DNA of 64,000 bases. Origin: Symbiodinium natans (Eukaryota; Sar; Dinophyceae; Suessiales; Symbiodiniaceae). The position numbers and the translations under genes are program-made. Under the pieces are notes generated by a model. That model worked only from the letters and a program-made list of their open reading frames with translations, was not told the DNA's origin and searched no databases. Every line of letters starts with the position of its first letter. Within the stretch, counting starts at the first letter, position 1. The DNA is taken from NCBI GenBank assembly GCA_905221605.1, contig CAJNDS010002798.1, positions 133,437 to 197,436 of the forward strand, given 5' to 3'. Shown here piece by piece: positions 45,668 through 58,150 of this stretch.

Positions 45668-48600
45668 CCTCCCGCAAGTTGACTAAGGGCCGCTCCAGGT
45701 CGATCATGGAAGTGAGCTGCTTCGGATTCCACAGCGACCGCTTGTGCTCCTGGCAGTGTTCCCGAAGTTCCGGGTTTAGGGTTTAGGGTTTAGCGTTTAG
45801 GGTTAAGGGTTTAGGGTTTAAGGGTTTACGGCTTGGGGTCTAGGGCTTAGGGTTTAGGGCTTAGGGGGAACTAAGTTGAAGTTACCATAACCGTAGTATT
45901 GCTAGTGCGGTAACTTGCTTTATGCTTCCAGCAGCTAAAGGAGGGATTGTTTATCAGGGATGCTCAGGGTAACGTAGGGGCCACATTAGTTATGTAGGGC
46001 CTGTATAAGGTGCATATAGCCCCTAGAGGGGAATAAGATTGAGGGTCCCTTCTAGGGGTCCCTCCTTGCTACCCCGTTGCTTAAACAGCGGCTCTGCCCC
46101 CCGTGCAGCGCCAGAGTAAACCGAAGGGCCAGGGACAAGACACCCCACGGTAGGGACTGCATCCTGAAAGCCCTGAAGCCCTCAACCCTAAACCCTAAAA
46201 AAAGAGCCCCAAACCCTGAACCCTAAACCTTAAATCCGAAACTCAAGAAGCCCTGAAAGCCCTGAGCCCCAAAAGCCCGCAAGGCCCGAAGGTCGTCTCG
46301 AGAACTTAGGGTCTAGGGTTTAGGGCTTAGGGTTTAGGATTTTGGGGCTTTGGGGACTTGCGGAGGGGAGGGGGGGATCGGGAAGGGTGGTGGGGGGACG
46401 CAACCCCTCTCCCAAGACCCGAAAACCCTAAAAACACCAAATCTCTAAACCCCAAAACCCCTAAAACTCGAAGCCCCATAAAAGTCTAAACCCCTAAGCA
46501 ACCAGTCGGGCGCCTTCTGAAATCGTTCCGTCAGGGCGTGGAGCCCCTGCCTGGCGTTGGCTTGTAGGTTTAGTGTGTGTTTGGGTGTTTAGGGTTTAGG
46601 GTTTAGGATTTAGGGTGTAGGGTTTAGTGTTTAGTGTTTGGGTTGAGGGACTTAGGGTTCTGGGCTTGGGGCTTTGAGGTTAGGGTATTTTGGGGCGGGG
46701 TTAGGGTTTTGGGTCTGGGTTTTGGTCCTATGGCGTCTGGGTGCAAGGCTTGGAACTTCCCCCACCATGCCAGCCTGCATCCCACCGAATTGCTGAGAGA
46801 CGTGGTGGTACTTCGGGCTTTGCCATTCTTGGGCTTCGGGTTTCGGACTCTCCTGCTAAGCCGCGTCCACGTCACTCGTCTACACGTTAACGCAGGCCGG
46901 ACAAGCTCTCCGATCTTGTTCCCTTCGAGGTCCAGGGTCTGAAGCTTGACCATCCTTGGCTTGGCACGTGGCGCCGGGCTTGTGCGGACCCGCCGCCGGC
47001 GCGCTAGGTGCCATCTGGGTCCCGGGCTGGTTTGCGCTCATCACTGCCTTCAAGCCTGTGCACTTCGCCACGCGCATGCATTCTGGCAGCGTGACTTAGC
47101 TGCAGTTAGGCATAACAAAGATTGTAGCTCCGACTGCCTGCTGAGGTGATGCCGTTGTCACGAAGGCCTGCACTCGTCTGGTCAACATGAGTCCATGATC
47201 TTATGCTGAATGCATTTGCCCGTGCAGTGCCGTGTCATGCGCTATCGAAAGCCTGCATTACAACCTCGCCGCAGGCGTATGTGGCCGCGCGCGCACGTTT
47301 GGAGAAGAGAGGAAAACATTGTAAATACCGATACAATCGATAGTTGAAGCAAGCATCACACGCGCGTAAAAACATAAGTTTTTCCCCTAAATTCGGCAGA
47401 CGTCTCACGTTTTTTTATGTCAGAAGAGCCTCACCACAAAGGTCCTACATTGCCAGCGGAGCCCAACAAGCCAGAAAGCGCATAACCACTCCCTGTGCTT
47501 GGTACATACAGACTTGAAACCCAAAACCCCAAACCCGAAACCCTTGCCGAATGTAAGCCCACATCGTAGCAATCCTGGACCAGAAGGATTCTGCCCTATA
47601 GCCCTCAACCCGAACACAAACTCAACCCCCAGGGCATTAAGTGGGTGTAAGGTTCCAGGAACGTAACCTTATAGCCCTCAAGCCGAACACAAACTCAACC
47701 TCCAAGGCTTAAAGTGGGTGTAAGGTTCCAGGAACGTAACTACCCCCCCCCCCATTGAAGTCCGAAAGTACCTCAAATACCACGGCGGAATACGCACCGT
47801 GGACCAACTACATTAGAGCTGAGCTGCGAATTGCCGCGCCGTCATGAAAGCGGTCAACACGACATCATGTAGGAGGATACTCACACAGGAAGTTCGAGAC
47901 TTCAGGGTTTCGGGCTTAAAGAGTTGAGGTTGAAGCATTTGGACTGCCAAGTACTGGAAGCATGTGTGCGATGGACGTAACCACCCCCCCCCCACCCCCC
48001 CCCACCCCCCCAAAGCATGGAACGACCAATGGATGCAATAGGATTAGGAAACCTCGGAATCAAGGAGGTGTTCGGCGTGTAACACGAGGAAAACACCGCA
48101 AATACCGATGTTTCCGGCGTGCAACACGCGCGAAACACTGTAAAGACCGATGTTTTGGGCCTGTCCCAAAAGGCGAAAAGTGGAGGAGCCGAAAACACCG
48201 ACGGCAGCGAGGGTTTCGGCATGTGACCCTAAGGAAACACTGTAAATACCGAGGAAATCGGCATGTCGGTTTTGCGCGGGGACATGCGTCTGGAGGGTAC
48301 AACCTTAAGCAGATGCACCATGTACGTGTAGCTTAGCTTCACAGCCCGATCTCAAAGGACCGCACACTAGAACCTCGGGCGTGAAGATTTAGACAACAAC
48401 GACCACAGCCACAATGACGAAGACCATAGAAGGAGCAGGGCGGATTTTCTGCCCCCCCCCCCCCCCCACCTAGATAGTGCAGCGAGCCGAGCACGGGCAC
48501 CTAAGCAAAAAGCAGCACTCGCGCAAGCAACGGCCACAAACGGCCAACACAATTTGGGATGTTCCCCCTTGTACTAACAGTCCTTAATAGGGATTGCAAT

Positions 48601-51600
48601 AGAGGGTACTATGATGACTATAATTCCTGTTATGGACTGTTAGTATAAGGTGGAAATTCCCAAGGCAAAATGCAAGAGCCAGGCCAACAATCGCTCTCCG
48701 CTCTGGGCCCTCGGGCAAGCTGCTTGAAGCCTTCATCCCCCAAGGAACAGCCCGAAATCTCCAGGTAGTGCAAAGAGAACGACTCCTGCATCCGTTGTTT
48801 TTCGGAGATTTCTGGAAGCTGCTATAAGGTTTAGGGCAGGCTCGATAAGGTGCATACACACCTTCTTACTTGAGGGGTTTTGGGAATACCATAACAGAGA
48901 TGATAGCAGCATCGGGAATCTATGATCCAAGTTTGGGTGCTTTGCATATTTACGAACGCCTTCGTCAATCCGCGGGCTGGCGTGCTTGGGTTCACTTGGA
49001 GTCGCGTGTTCTGGCGACCTCAAGACCCAGTCCTCACTTCAGGACCGTCTTGCTTTTATGTAAGGAAACTGTGCTACTCGGGGCTTGGCAGTCCTAAGCC
49101 CTAAGCCCTTGTAACCTGTGGAGGTCTTGTGAGGATGCCAAGAGCTTCCCCAAACTGGACTACTCCCGAGGCCTGCCTTAGCTCGGGCGAGTCAGTCGAG
49201 AAAGCCTACCAACCCTCAGTAAGGTAGGTGATCTTGAAGAAAAGTCTGGCGGGCAGCCAACAAGATTCTTTCAAAGGCGCCATAGGCAATGGACAACAAA
49301 AAACCCTGCGGCCTTGCCTTGTCGTTTTGGTCCATCCATTTGACCATGTCTGCACCTTGCAGGGGGGAACGACTCACGCCGACAAAACGCCACAAGAGCA
49401 GAGGTATTATGCATTGGGATGCAACTGTCAAAGTGCAGCCGCATCACATCCCTCTGGTCCAAGGTTGTTGTACGACACGTCCAAACCTTGGCAGTAGAGC
49501 GAACATCCTTCAACTCCACCGCTGAACGACACGAAGCCCCCAGAACCTGCACGTAATGAAACATGCTGTCTTACCATAGTGCGATGTTGGCTTTCGGGCA
49601 TGCTAGCCTCCAGGCTCAATTGGCAACTATCAGGCCCCGACGCTGCAAGTTCGGCGACAAGGACACAAGGCTCAGGAGCATTGCCTGTCGACCAGGGCAA
49701 AGATCGCGCTGGGCGGACAGGAAACAAACACCTGCTAAATCAACCCAAGGATCTCATCCCATGAAAATGGCCCAACCAGATCGACAAGATCGCAACACCA
49801 TGCAGGACAAGGATCGTCCCTCCACAAGCCCTTAAAAATAAACTGAGTAAGTTTAGGGTTTAGGGCGTAGGGTTGAGGGTTTAAGGTTAGGGTTGCCCTG
49901 ATCCCAAGTTACCCCTTAAGCCATAAAATCCTGCACTGACAGGCCTGCGAGGCTTTCGTCAAGCCGCAGTTGGACATGCGGAGGTTCACCAGGCCGATGC
50001 TTAGACCTCGGGAGGGCATCTTCCTTGGGGGTGGTTCTCTCAGTTAAGGCCCCAACTTAGAAAAAGCACCCCCCACAAGGGATCCTAATTTCGAGAACTC
50101 TTGGGCTTCGAGGAATAACAATTTTGGGCTGCGCTGCCATGCCATAGCAACACCGACAGCGGGCTTCTGTTCAGACACGCAAGAGGAGGAGGAGGAATAG
50201 GATCAACAGCATTTGCCGCCAAATCTGTGCTCAAGGCTCTCGGCGATGATGGCCAACCCTTCCTAGGTCAACATGCTTAGAATTTAGGGTTTGGGGTTTA
50301 GGGTTTGGGGTTTACGGTTTAGGGTTTAGGGCTTAGGGTTTTGGGTTAAGTTTAGGGTTTAGGGTTTAGGGTTTGGGGTTTAGGGTTTGGGGTTTGGGGT
50401 TTGGGGTTTGGGGTTTAGGGTTTAGGGCTTAGGGTTTAGGGTTGGTGGGTTTGTTGTTTCTGCCCCTTTGCGAGTGGGAACCAGACAGGGTGAACCAAAC
50501 AACTCCCCAACCGCCGCACGTGTGCCCAGCTGGCCAAGCATCGTCGCCAATCGGGTTACCGTTGATAACCAGCTCTTGCAAGTCCTCGCAGCGTTTATAT
50601 CCACCAAGAAGTAGCAGAAACACTGCAAACCTGAAGGCCACATGCTGCAGCATTTGCAATGGCCGTTGCCTGCGTCTCCGCAGCACCCTGGTCGAGGAAG
50701 TCGTCCATGGAGTCGGCCGTGAAGCCCATGTCCTGCACAACCCAAACATGCACTCGTAGCTTGCTCCCCACATGCCGATCTTCTTGAAAGCCGCAAGTCC
50801 TCGAGCTGAAGCGTCAGCACTCGGCTGTGTTCGATGGCGCTGCCTCGTTCGCACATTGTTCTTGCTGTCCGTGCCTGTCCATGAGCCTGAAGCCTGCAAA
50901 CCCTAAGCATGGCGTATCCGGGGCATCCTCGAAGCACATGCAAATGCCCGGAACATCTGGCCTGACATGGCCTGAGCCACGAATCCGGCCCTTCCCGCCC
51001 TGGAGCCTATGTGAGATGGCCCCACGTGATCCAGGTGGTTGCCGGAAAGCACGAGCTTCACGAGGGTCTGGCAAGTCCTGAACCACCGCGAGGGTCAGAG
51101 AGGGCTCTTCCGAAAGGGCCACAGGGACCCCAAATGGGCATTTCCGAAAAGAAGGGTACCCCTAATATACCCTCAAATACTAGACTCCTTATTGTCGGAA
51201 CCTCCAAAAGGGTACCCCCTTTTTTCGGAAACCCACAAATGGTCCTAATGAACTCCGGAGGTACCAAAGCAAGAGCTTGTCCTCATCATGTCCCCTATCG
51301 TCTCGGCCGCTGTGTCACTGAAGATGCCGTTGTGTGCCTCTCCAGACACTACAAGGAAGCCCCGAAAAGCAGCCCTACAAGACATTCCATCATCTTCCCC
51401 AAGCACAGAGGGGGGCGTGCCAGGTTCACGCACTTCAAGGAGGTCGACTCCGCCACGCCCATGCAGACCTCCACGCCACCATCGTCGCCGAGCCTGAGTC
51501 TGGTGTGCGCACCGCCTACCGCGAGATTGCGGCTGTCTGAAGGTCTGTGCTGGGATCCGCGCTTGTTGTGGGCCACTGAGATCTCTTGGATTTTCACGTG

Positions 51601-52705
51601 GTCCCTTGCCAACGCGCGGTCTCTCTTTTTTCCCGGAGCCGCACCCGAACATCCGGAACTGCAGAGCAGAGCAGGGCTGGTGCCTCAGCAGCTCCCGCAG
51701 CGCCTTGGCACCCTCCTGCGCAACTGCTTAGGGTTTCGGGTTTAGGGTTTGGGGTTTGGGGTTTAGGGTTTGGGGTTTAGGGTTTAGGGAACTGAGAGCA
51801 ACTGAGAGCAGCTGACAGTCCGACACCTTTGCTGTGTCGGGCACTTTGCGTTGGGCCTCATGCACTCAAGAACCTTTCTGCGGGGTCACCAGTTGCACCT
51901 TACACTTCCCCGCCCCCCAGCCTAAACCCTAAACCCCTAAACCCCTAAACCCCTAAACCCCTAAACCCCTAAACCCCTAAACCCCTAAACCCCTAAACCC
52001 CTAAACCCCTAAACCCTAAACCCTAAACCCCTAAACCCCTAAACCCCTAAACCCCTAAACCCCTAAACCCTAAACCCTAAACCCTAAACCCTAAACCCTA
52101 AACCCTAAACCCTAAACCCCCAACCTCCCCCCCCAGTTCGGTTCCAGCTTGATGCCGCAGCCCTCCAGCTCCAGGAGTCGCAGCCGAGAGCACCTGCGGC
52201 AAAGTTTAGGGTTTAGGGTTTAAGGTTTAAGGTTTTGGGGTTTAGGGTTTAGGGTTTTGGGGTTTAGGGTTTAGGGTTTAGGGTTTAGGGTTTAGGGTTT
52301 AGGGTTAAGGGTTTAGGGTTTAGGGTTTAAGCCCTTTGCGTGCCCAAGAGACCCTGAAAAGACTTCCTCAAGCACCCTAAACCCTAAACCCTCAACCCTA
52401 AACCCTAAACCCTAAACCCTAAACCCTAAACCCTAAACCCTAAACCCACACAAAGTGGGCGGGCAAGCGCCTGGAAAGTGCCTGGCACACGGTCGCCACC
52501 CCTTGGCAGCCCAGGGCCTGGCAAAACGAAGCTGCAGATGCCCCATGTGCCTCATGCACCTCATTCCGCCCCTCATTCTTAAGAGAAGTTATGTTGGGGG
52601 TTCTACACTCCCTCTCCCTCATATGTGGCCAACGCAGAGCTCGTGCAGCCCGTGCAACAGCCAAGCGGCATTGTTGGAGAGGCAGAGCGTGTCGAGCCTC
52701 GTTCG
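45668..52705 (-). CDS. Leucine-rich-repeat (ribonuclease-inhibitor type) protein, multi-exon
   Basis: Phase-compatible exons: 52634-52705 (TRLDTLCLSNNAAWLLHG), 52446-52517 (ALGCQGVATVCQALSRRL), about 52134-52193 (LRLLELEGCGIKLE), 51660-51715 (EGAKALRELLRHQPCSALQ), 51421-51493 (LGDDGGVEVCMGVAESTSLK), about 51282-51337 (AHNGIFSDTAAETIGDMM), 51026-51067 (TLVKLVLSGNHLDH), 50631-50732, 50540-50584 (DLQELVINGNPIGDD), 49437-49486 (LDVSYNNLGPEGCDAA), 46903-46954 (MVKLQTLDLEGNKIGEL), 46503-46546, 45668-45749. The LxxLxLxxN pattern followed by a small G/A-rich helix is the RI-like LRR unit, generally a cytosolic protein-binding scaffold. The 51660/51493 and 51421/51337 joins restore continuous LRR consensus, which supports a GC donor at 51421. 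The donor at 52446 is GTTTAGGG. Partner and function are unknown. The stop codon is not found, and exons further upstream (54-59 kb) may belong here. Confidence 0.7.
47596..47745. repeat. Tandem duplication of about 73 bp
   Basis: A unit starting CTATAGCCCTCAACCCGAAC and ending GGTTCCAGGAACGTAAC occurs twice in a row (47596-47670 and 47671-47743) with about 6 differences. Each copy ends in a TTCCAGGAA palindrome. Confidence 0.85.
48070..48275. repeat. Cluster of a dispersed GAAACACTGTAAATACCGATG motif
   Basis: Near-copies of AAACACTGTAAATACCGATG at about 48090, 48133 and 48233, with similar sequences at 47312, 62832 and 63180. The flanks GTGCAACACG and GGCATG also recur. It is not explained by any gene model. 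Confidence 0.65.
48555..48662. mobile_element. Inverted-repeat element, family A
   Basis: Begins TTTGGGATGTTCCCCCTTGT and ends GGTGGAAATTCCCAA, with the internal AACAGTCCTTAATAGGG and a partner arm ATGGACTGTTAGT. Located in a long LRR-gene intron. Confidence 0.7.
51144..51235. mobile_element. Inverted-repeat element, family B variant, in LRR gene
   Basis: TTTCCGAAAAGAAGGGTACC on the left and GGGTACCCCCTTTTTTCGGA on the right form long complementary arms around a 45-bp centre. Located between LRR exons 51026-51067 and 51282-51337. Confidence 0.75.
51917..52120. repeat. CCCTAAA/CCCCTAAA array
   Basis: About 28 units, most of the first part being eight-base CCCCTAAA rather than seven-base CCCTAAA. 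A homogenised variant block in the LRR gene, facing a TTTAGGG array at 52204-52328 across LRR exon 52134-52193. Confidence 0.95.
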
Positions 52706-52709
52706 CTGG

Positions 52710-54070
52710 ATTCAAGGCGAGAAAAAACTTCGGACTGGCCGCCAAACCCTATCTCCAAAATGACCCCCCGAAGTAGCCCTACAAATCCCAACTATCCTCC
52801 TCTACATCGGCCCTGAACCCAACATCCTCGGCGGTAACACTGCAGCTTCTGGCTCGCAACCCTCCGCGCGGGCTCTGAGGTGAGGCCTTGTGTGCTCGAG
52901 GATCTCGATTCTGGCACAGCCCGCAGCGCTGAGGCCTGCAGGGAAACCCCTTCAGGTTTAGGGCTTAGGGCGGAGAGAAGCTCGAAACTGAGTGTTCAAG
53001 GCGTTCATTGAGCTATAGTCACGCAGCCCTCTTTGGCAGCCCCTATAGGAACAGACGAGAATAGAAAGCAAAGAAGGGCCTGCACTGCACCGTGATATAG
53101 ATCAACCCCCACATGAGCATGCTTTGCGTTGCTGCCGGAGCATGGCCACCTCGAACCAATCTCACCAGTAGCTGAAAACTTCCGCATACTTCTGCCAGAA
53201 CGTCTTTGCTGCGCAGGTCACGGAACCAACAGCAGCAGCAGCAGCAGCAGCAGTGGTGGCAGCAGCATTCTGCATACTCTCTGCACTAACATCTTCCTGG
53301 GCAGGTCACAGAACCTGCAGCAGCAGAAGCAGTAGCAGAAGTAGCAGTAGTCGTCGTCTCGTGGTGTGGCACCACTCCCTTTACTGCCGCTACCTCCATT
53401 CTAACAGAAGAACCACATCTAGTGCATCATTCTCCAGCTTCCACAGAGACTAAGGATCCGGGCTGATGTTCTCTGCACGCAGCACCTGAGAGATTGAAGG
53501 CCCTCACACCTTAAGCCGCAGGAATCCTTGAGCACCCCAAAACTTGGGACACACAGAAATCCCGCACGCAGACCCAAAGCAGAACCCTGCACCTGAAGCC
53601 CCAAGCAACCATGAACTCTAAACCCTAAACGACACGAAACCCGAAGGTTTCAGGGTTTAGACGGCCTGGAAACGGCGATAGCGAGCCATGCCCTCCACGA
53701 GGGAATGAAAGCCTCGGGCTATCAGGGCACATTGCATTGCTGGCTATAAGAAGGCAATGTCAGGAATTGGGGTTATGCCCTTTTGTGGTTGTACGCTGTG
53801 CATTCGTTCTCCCCATAGCATCCCCCCCCCCCCCCAGAGTGGTGCGCGGTCTCTCCCTCTGAATCACGGTCCCTATTTAGGGGACCTAAATTTATCGTGG
53901 CGTAGAAATGTGGCGGAAAAAGTCGGACAACAGACATGGCCACATTGCTTGCTGGCGCCTTCATCTCCGATCTTCGTGTTCTGGGACCTCCAGCAGACCA
54001 AAGATGCATGAACCCTCAACCCGAAACCCTAAACCCTAAACCCTAAACCAAGGACGTATGAGCAGAACAG
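52710..54070. other. Region without a firm exon between LRR exons
   Basis: Contains the CAG-type repeat, a poly-C run with a possible hairpin element (53822-53836), and only small CCCTAAA remnants. Open frames occur on both strands without convincing splice sites. Confidence 0.45.
53225..53345. repeat. CAG/GTAG trinucleotide repeat
   Basis: AGCAGC tracts with GTGGTGGC and AGAAGCAGTAGC interruptions, in two blocks (53229-53265 and 53314-53350). They produce poly-Ser frames on the plus strand. No splice structure is visible. Confidence 0.8.
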
Positions 54071-54073
54071 GAC

Positions 54074-54152
54074 CCCAAAATTCCAGGAGCCAAGAGCCGC
54101 ACACGTCCAGCGAGGTGACGCCCAGGGTCTCGTTCTGCGCGACAGTCCGATG
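54074..54152 (-). CDS. LRR-like exon upstream of the main LRR chain
   Basis: Minus-strand exon with acceptor TTTCAG and donor GTCCTG. It reads HRTVAQNETLGVTSLDVCGS and then WLLEFWG; NETLGVTSLDVC fits an LRR strand. It probably belongs to the same LRR gene as 52.7-45.7 kb, but intermediate exons were not traced through 52.7-54.1 kb. Confidence 0.45.
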
Positions 54153-54426
54153 CTGAAAGTCCCGAAGGACTCATGCTACAAATTGCGAAAGGTACGCGGG
54201 AGTTTCCCTTCGTTTCAAACGGTCCATCCAGGCCACTCGTGGAGTTCATAGATATGTACGACTTCTGAGCTCTGATTTGTGCCTTTTGCATGGAACGAGA
54301 CAGGTAATGCATATTTCATACCTCACACACGCCCGTCCACACCTCCCTCTCTGGATCTGCGTCTGGGTCGTACTCCTCAAAAGCAAGACAAACTTAAGCT
54401 CTGAGAAGTACCTACTTCTTGCCAGT

Positions 54427-54505
54427 TTTAAGGTTTAGGGTTTAGGGTTTAGGGTTTAGGGTTTAGGGTTTAGGGTTTAGGGTTTAGGGTTTAGGGTTTA
54501 GGGTA
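54427..54505. repeat. TTTAGGG array
   Basis: About 11 clean units in a region with no firm exon on either side for several hundred bases. Confidence 0.95.
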
Positions 54506-55244
54506 ACACGCCCTCTAAAGCACGAGGGCTCATCACGAGTGCCTCGTCCTCGTCCTCAAACCCATCCCCATCAGTGTCCGGAGTCTCCTGGCAGTGGCTT
54601 GATCTGACAGCACATGCTATAGAGTCATTGTGAAATACACTTGTGGGCGCTCCACTGCTTATCCGGCCGTGAACCCTAAATCCTAAACCCTAAACCCCAA
54701 AAAGGAGGATCCCCCAATCTGACCGTGCCTTACCCTCCTCGCCCAGCTGCACCGAGTCCCTTCCACATTGACCAATGCACACAAAAGGGCAAAGTCTGAC
54801 GTACTAACACCCCTGCAATCCTCAGGATTTAGGGTTTAAGGTTTAGGGTTTAGGGCTTAGGGAACAGCAGCTTCTTGGTACAAGTAGAACCACATTGGCA
54901 TCGTAAAATGCCGACATGCCAAGGAGGCCGAGCTGTGCTGCATCCCTGCAAACTCTGCAACTCAACAGGAAGCTGCTGGTAAGGCCATGACCAAATCCTG
55001 GCAAGAATGCCAGCCTCACTTGCAAAGCAAAGCCACGACAAGCAGAGAGAGAGATAGAGAGAGAGAGAGGCAAAGAGGAAGAGCTGCAAAAACTGCAAGG
55101 GGTCGATCCGATGGATTTCATGCCCGTGCAAGCATGGATCTGGGTGCCCCACGGCTTCCGGATCCAGATCCTCGGCTAGGTAGTTTCAGGGTGAAGGGTT
55201 CAAGGCCACCATCAGAACGAGATGTAACCAAACCCCAAACAACC

Positions 55245-55640
55245 CCTAAACCCCAACCCTAAACCCCTAACCCCTAACCCCGAAACCCTAAACCCTAAAC
55301 CCTAAACCCTACACCCTAAACCCTAAACCCTAAACCCTAAACCCAAGGCTTGTTGCTAAGGCTCGTTGTTGCGCAGAATCAAGGATCTGCAGGCCCGGGT
55401 TCGAGGCAGCCTCCGCTGAGACGAAGCGCGCCCATGAGGATCGAACCCCGACCCATGACACTTTAGGGGTTTAGGGTTTAGGGTTTAGGGTTTAGGGTTT
55501 AGGGTTTAGGGTTTAGGGCTTAAGGTTAGGGTTTAGGGTTTAGGGTTCAGGGTTTAGGTTTTCGGGTTTCGGGTTTCGGGTTTTTTAACGGTTCGGACAG
55601 GGTTTCGGGTTTAGGGTTTAGGGTTCAGGGTTCAGGGTTA
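55245..55640. repeat. CCCTAAA then TTTAGGG arrays
   Basis: CCCTAAA at 55247-55345, about 120 bp of unique DNA, then TTTAGGG with TTTCGGG variants at 55464-55638. Confidence 0.95.
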
Positions 55641-55789
55641 ATTGCTGTCATTGTCTTCTTGGTCCTTTCGCACTGTTCTGGTATTCCTGGGCATGTTGTT
55701 AGCATTGGTCCCTTTGATCACTATCACTGTTATGACTGCTGCCATTGGGTGTGGCTCCACCCTTGACCCCACCTTTCGACACCTGGCCT

Positions 55790-55965
55790 CTCAGGGTGGT
55801 TCAGGGCATCCGCCAGAATGGTGACGCTAACCGCATTGATGCCTTGGCCCGGGGGGGGGGGCCAGATCAACTCAAAGGGCTCGGAAGGGTTCCACCCTGC
55901 ACCCTCCAGCGAGGTGGTAAGGAGTTCACCATTGTCAGAGAGGTCGATTCCGTCCGTCCTCGGAT
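55790..55965 (-). CDS. LRR-like exon(s)
   Basis: An open minus-strand frame includes DGIDLSDNGELLT and later INAVSVTILADALNHPERPG. These are an LRR strand and a following helix. The acceptor and donor are not fixed, and a short intron may lie inside (a poly-G run sits at 55850-55861). Likely an upstream part of the LRR gene. Confidence 0.4.
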
Positions 55966-56394
55966 GGGCGATCACAATTCTCCTCTGCGGCAAAGCTCCA
56001 GCTCGTAGAAAGCCGAGTCCCTCACTCATTTGCCACGATGAGAAGAGACACTACCAACCTTCGCGACTGAAGGCGACTGAAGTTGAAAAAGGATGACTCT
56101 GCTACGGCTCTGCAGCATCCGGAATTGACGTCGGTAGAACACACCCCGTCGCATGCACGCCGGCTACTTTCCTCCTGGCCTCTTGGAGAAGTGGTTGATA
56201 TTTGCAATGAGGCCCTGGTAGGCGCCTCGGTTGCAGCGGAGGGGTTGTTTCGGAGGAGAAATGGAGGGGTTCCCATAGTAGGACGACCCTTGTTGGGAAA
56301 TGCTCCATGTAAGACGAAGGGACATAAGAGCTAGGAGCTGGCAGAAAGGGGAGCGCACGCACTCACACCTCACCATGCCCGCATCACACCCACA

Positions 56395-56640
56395 AACCAC
56401 CACTATCCACCACACACCAGCACACACCAGCACACACCGCCGCTCACCACCACACACCACCACGCACCGCCACGCACCGCGCACACCGCCGCACACCGCC
56501 GCACACCGCCGCACACCAGCCCATACACAACCCCACAAAGAACCACACACGCAACCCCACACTCACCACCACGCCCACTGGCCCACTGCACTCCCACCGC
56601 ACCCCGCGCTCCCACCGCACGCCCATTGCACACCCACCGT
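56395..56640. repeat. CACCACACA-type minisatellite
   Basis: Imperfect repeats of CACCACACACCA and GCACACCGCC continuing into CCCACCGCAC. Strongly C/A-rich on the plus strand. All long frames across it are His/Thr/Pro or Gly/Val/Cys biased and not coding. Confidence 0.85.
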
Positions 56641-57562
56641 GCACCTACCGCACGCCCACCTTGTGCTCACCGCCACATGCTGCCGCTGCCGCTGCCGCTG
56701 GCGCCGCCGCCGCTGCTGTTGCTGTTGCTGCTGTTCCGGTTATTGCTTGTGGCTGGGATCCGTTGATCAGTATTGACCCCACCCGACTCCCCCCCGAAAA
56801 AAAAAGAGCAGAACTCCCTCCCCCTATCCAATGATATTCCAATGATCGAATCAATAGCTCGCAGCTTTCCGGACCTTGTTGCTGAAGCAAGATCAAACTC
56901 AAACCTAGCTCCGGTGGCTTTTGTGACATGTCATGTCGAAAGCCGGAGCCAATGAACTCGGAACTTCGGCACCAGAACTTTTAACGAGCGCTTCCGAACG
57001 CGCGCTCAGGGCCACCCTGCAGGATGCCGACGAAATCTACGAACAACCCTACAACTTCGATAACAGCGCTCAGAGCCCAGCCTGTCTCCGGCATTTGAGA
57101 GCCACCACCCCAGACATCCGAGAAGTTCAGGGCAGAGGCCTCGTAAGCTGACCCGCGGAAGGCGGGGAACTGAAAAAATCTCCGAGCCCATGGCATACCA
57201 GGAGGTTTCCAGGAAGCCCTTCCTCTTCACGCGCCTCCACACCTGAACAGCGTTGAACAGCAACAACCCTCCGCAGTGTCGGGGTGTCACCAAAGGCTCA
57301 CGCCTTCCTCGGATAGAAGTCAATTCCTCAAGACAGGGCTTCGAAAAGCATGAAGGGTATGAAGTTCCCAACCAATGGGACCAACGTAAGCAAGGAAAGA
57401 GGTGCCCAAGGTCGAACACGGACATGTGACAGAGCTGATGAGAAAGAATCCGAAGGTCCTGAAATGGTCACCGTCTCCAGGCAGTGGCAGCTCACAACCT
57501 CAGCAGCTTTGGGGTACTTGTGGTGCCCGAGCGCGGGGGCCCTGCAAGGCCCCGGTCGCTTC

Positions 57563-57629
57563 CTGCCAGCAAGGCACGGCCATCATCAGCTGAACCAGGT
57601 TGTAGTTCTCATGGGAGAACTCGTAGCGC
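57563..57629 (-). CDS. Unassigned exon
   Basis: Minus-strand frame after CTCAAG reads RYEFSHENYNLVQLMMAVPC, then WQ before GAAGCG, a possible GA donor. Protein-like composition. It lies between the TPR and LRR genes and most likely belongs to the 5' part of the LRR gene. Confidence 0.4.
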
Positions 57630-57787
57630 CTTGAGGCTCACGGCTGCTGATCCTGCTTGTGTGCTGATCCTGCTAGTGTGCTGAACTGCCCCCGCCTGTC
57701 ATCGTCTTTCTGATCCTCAGCACTGCACTCTTAGGCCATGAACGCCCATGAGACTGCAGGTTTTTTGAGGGTTTTTCTTGGGAGAAT

Positions 57788-57858
57788 GTCTCATGGCCCA
57801 AAGCGAGCCGAGCATCCATGATGACCTTGTTCAGGGTGACGGTGTTCGCCAAAACCCT
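57788..57858 (-). CDS. Unassigned exon, LRR-like
   Basis: Minus-strand frame after CAACAG reads VLANTVTLNKVIMDARLALG. The T.TL..V.M spacing resembles an LRR strand. Splice ends are approximate. Confidence 0.38.
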
Positions 57859-58074
57859 GTTGCCGAGACGGGTGACCCCTGAACCCTCAACCCAAAATCC
57901 TCAAAAGAACGAAGCTCCAAACAAAACCTAAACCCAAAAACCCCTTGAGCCGAAGCAACTGCGTAGCCAGAAGCAACCAACAACTTGGAGAGAAGAGGCT
58001 CTGTATTACCCCTAAACCCTCAACCCTCAACCCTGAACCCTAAACCCTAAACCCTAAACCCAAAAACGACTAGA

Positions 58075-58150
58075 GGTGGGCAGGCGCGGCCTGATGACTT
58101 CATGGATCTCAGGCATGCTGAAGTCCCAGAAGCTCAAGTTCCAGACACCT
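58075..58150 (-). CDS. Unassigned exon
   Basis: Minus-strand frame reading RGVWNLSFWDFSMPEIHEVI, free of stops between a CCCTAAA array at 58.16-58.21 kb and another at 58.02-58.06 kb. Possibly LRR-like (VWNLSFWD). Ends not fixed. Confidence 0.35.

Larger units (their letters stand above)
46955..49430. other. Long LRR-gene intron or gap
   Basis: Holds the 73-bp tandem duplication, the CACTGTAAATACCGATG repeat cluster, poly-C runs (47986-48010 and 48449-48467) and one family A element. No telomere-like array occurs in these 2.5 kb, which is unusual for this window. No exon recognised. Confidence 0.5.

Noticed and set aside
56164-56776. Long His/Thr/Pro (plus) and Val/Cys/Gly (minus) open frames
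   Set aside because: Result of CACCACACA-type minisatellite sequence; no splice sites or family motifs.
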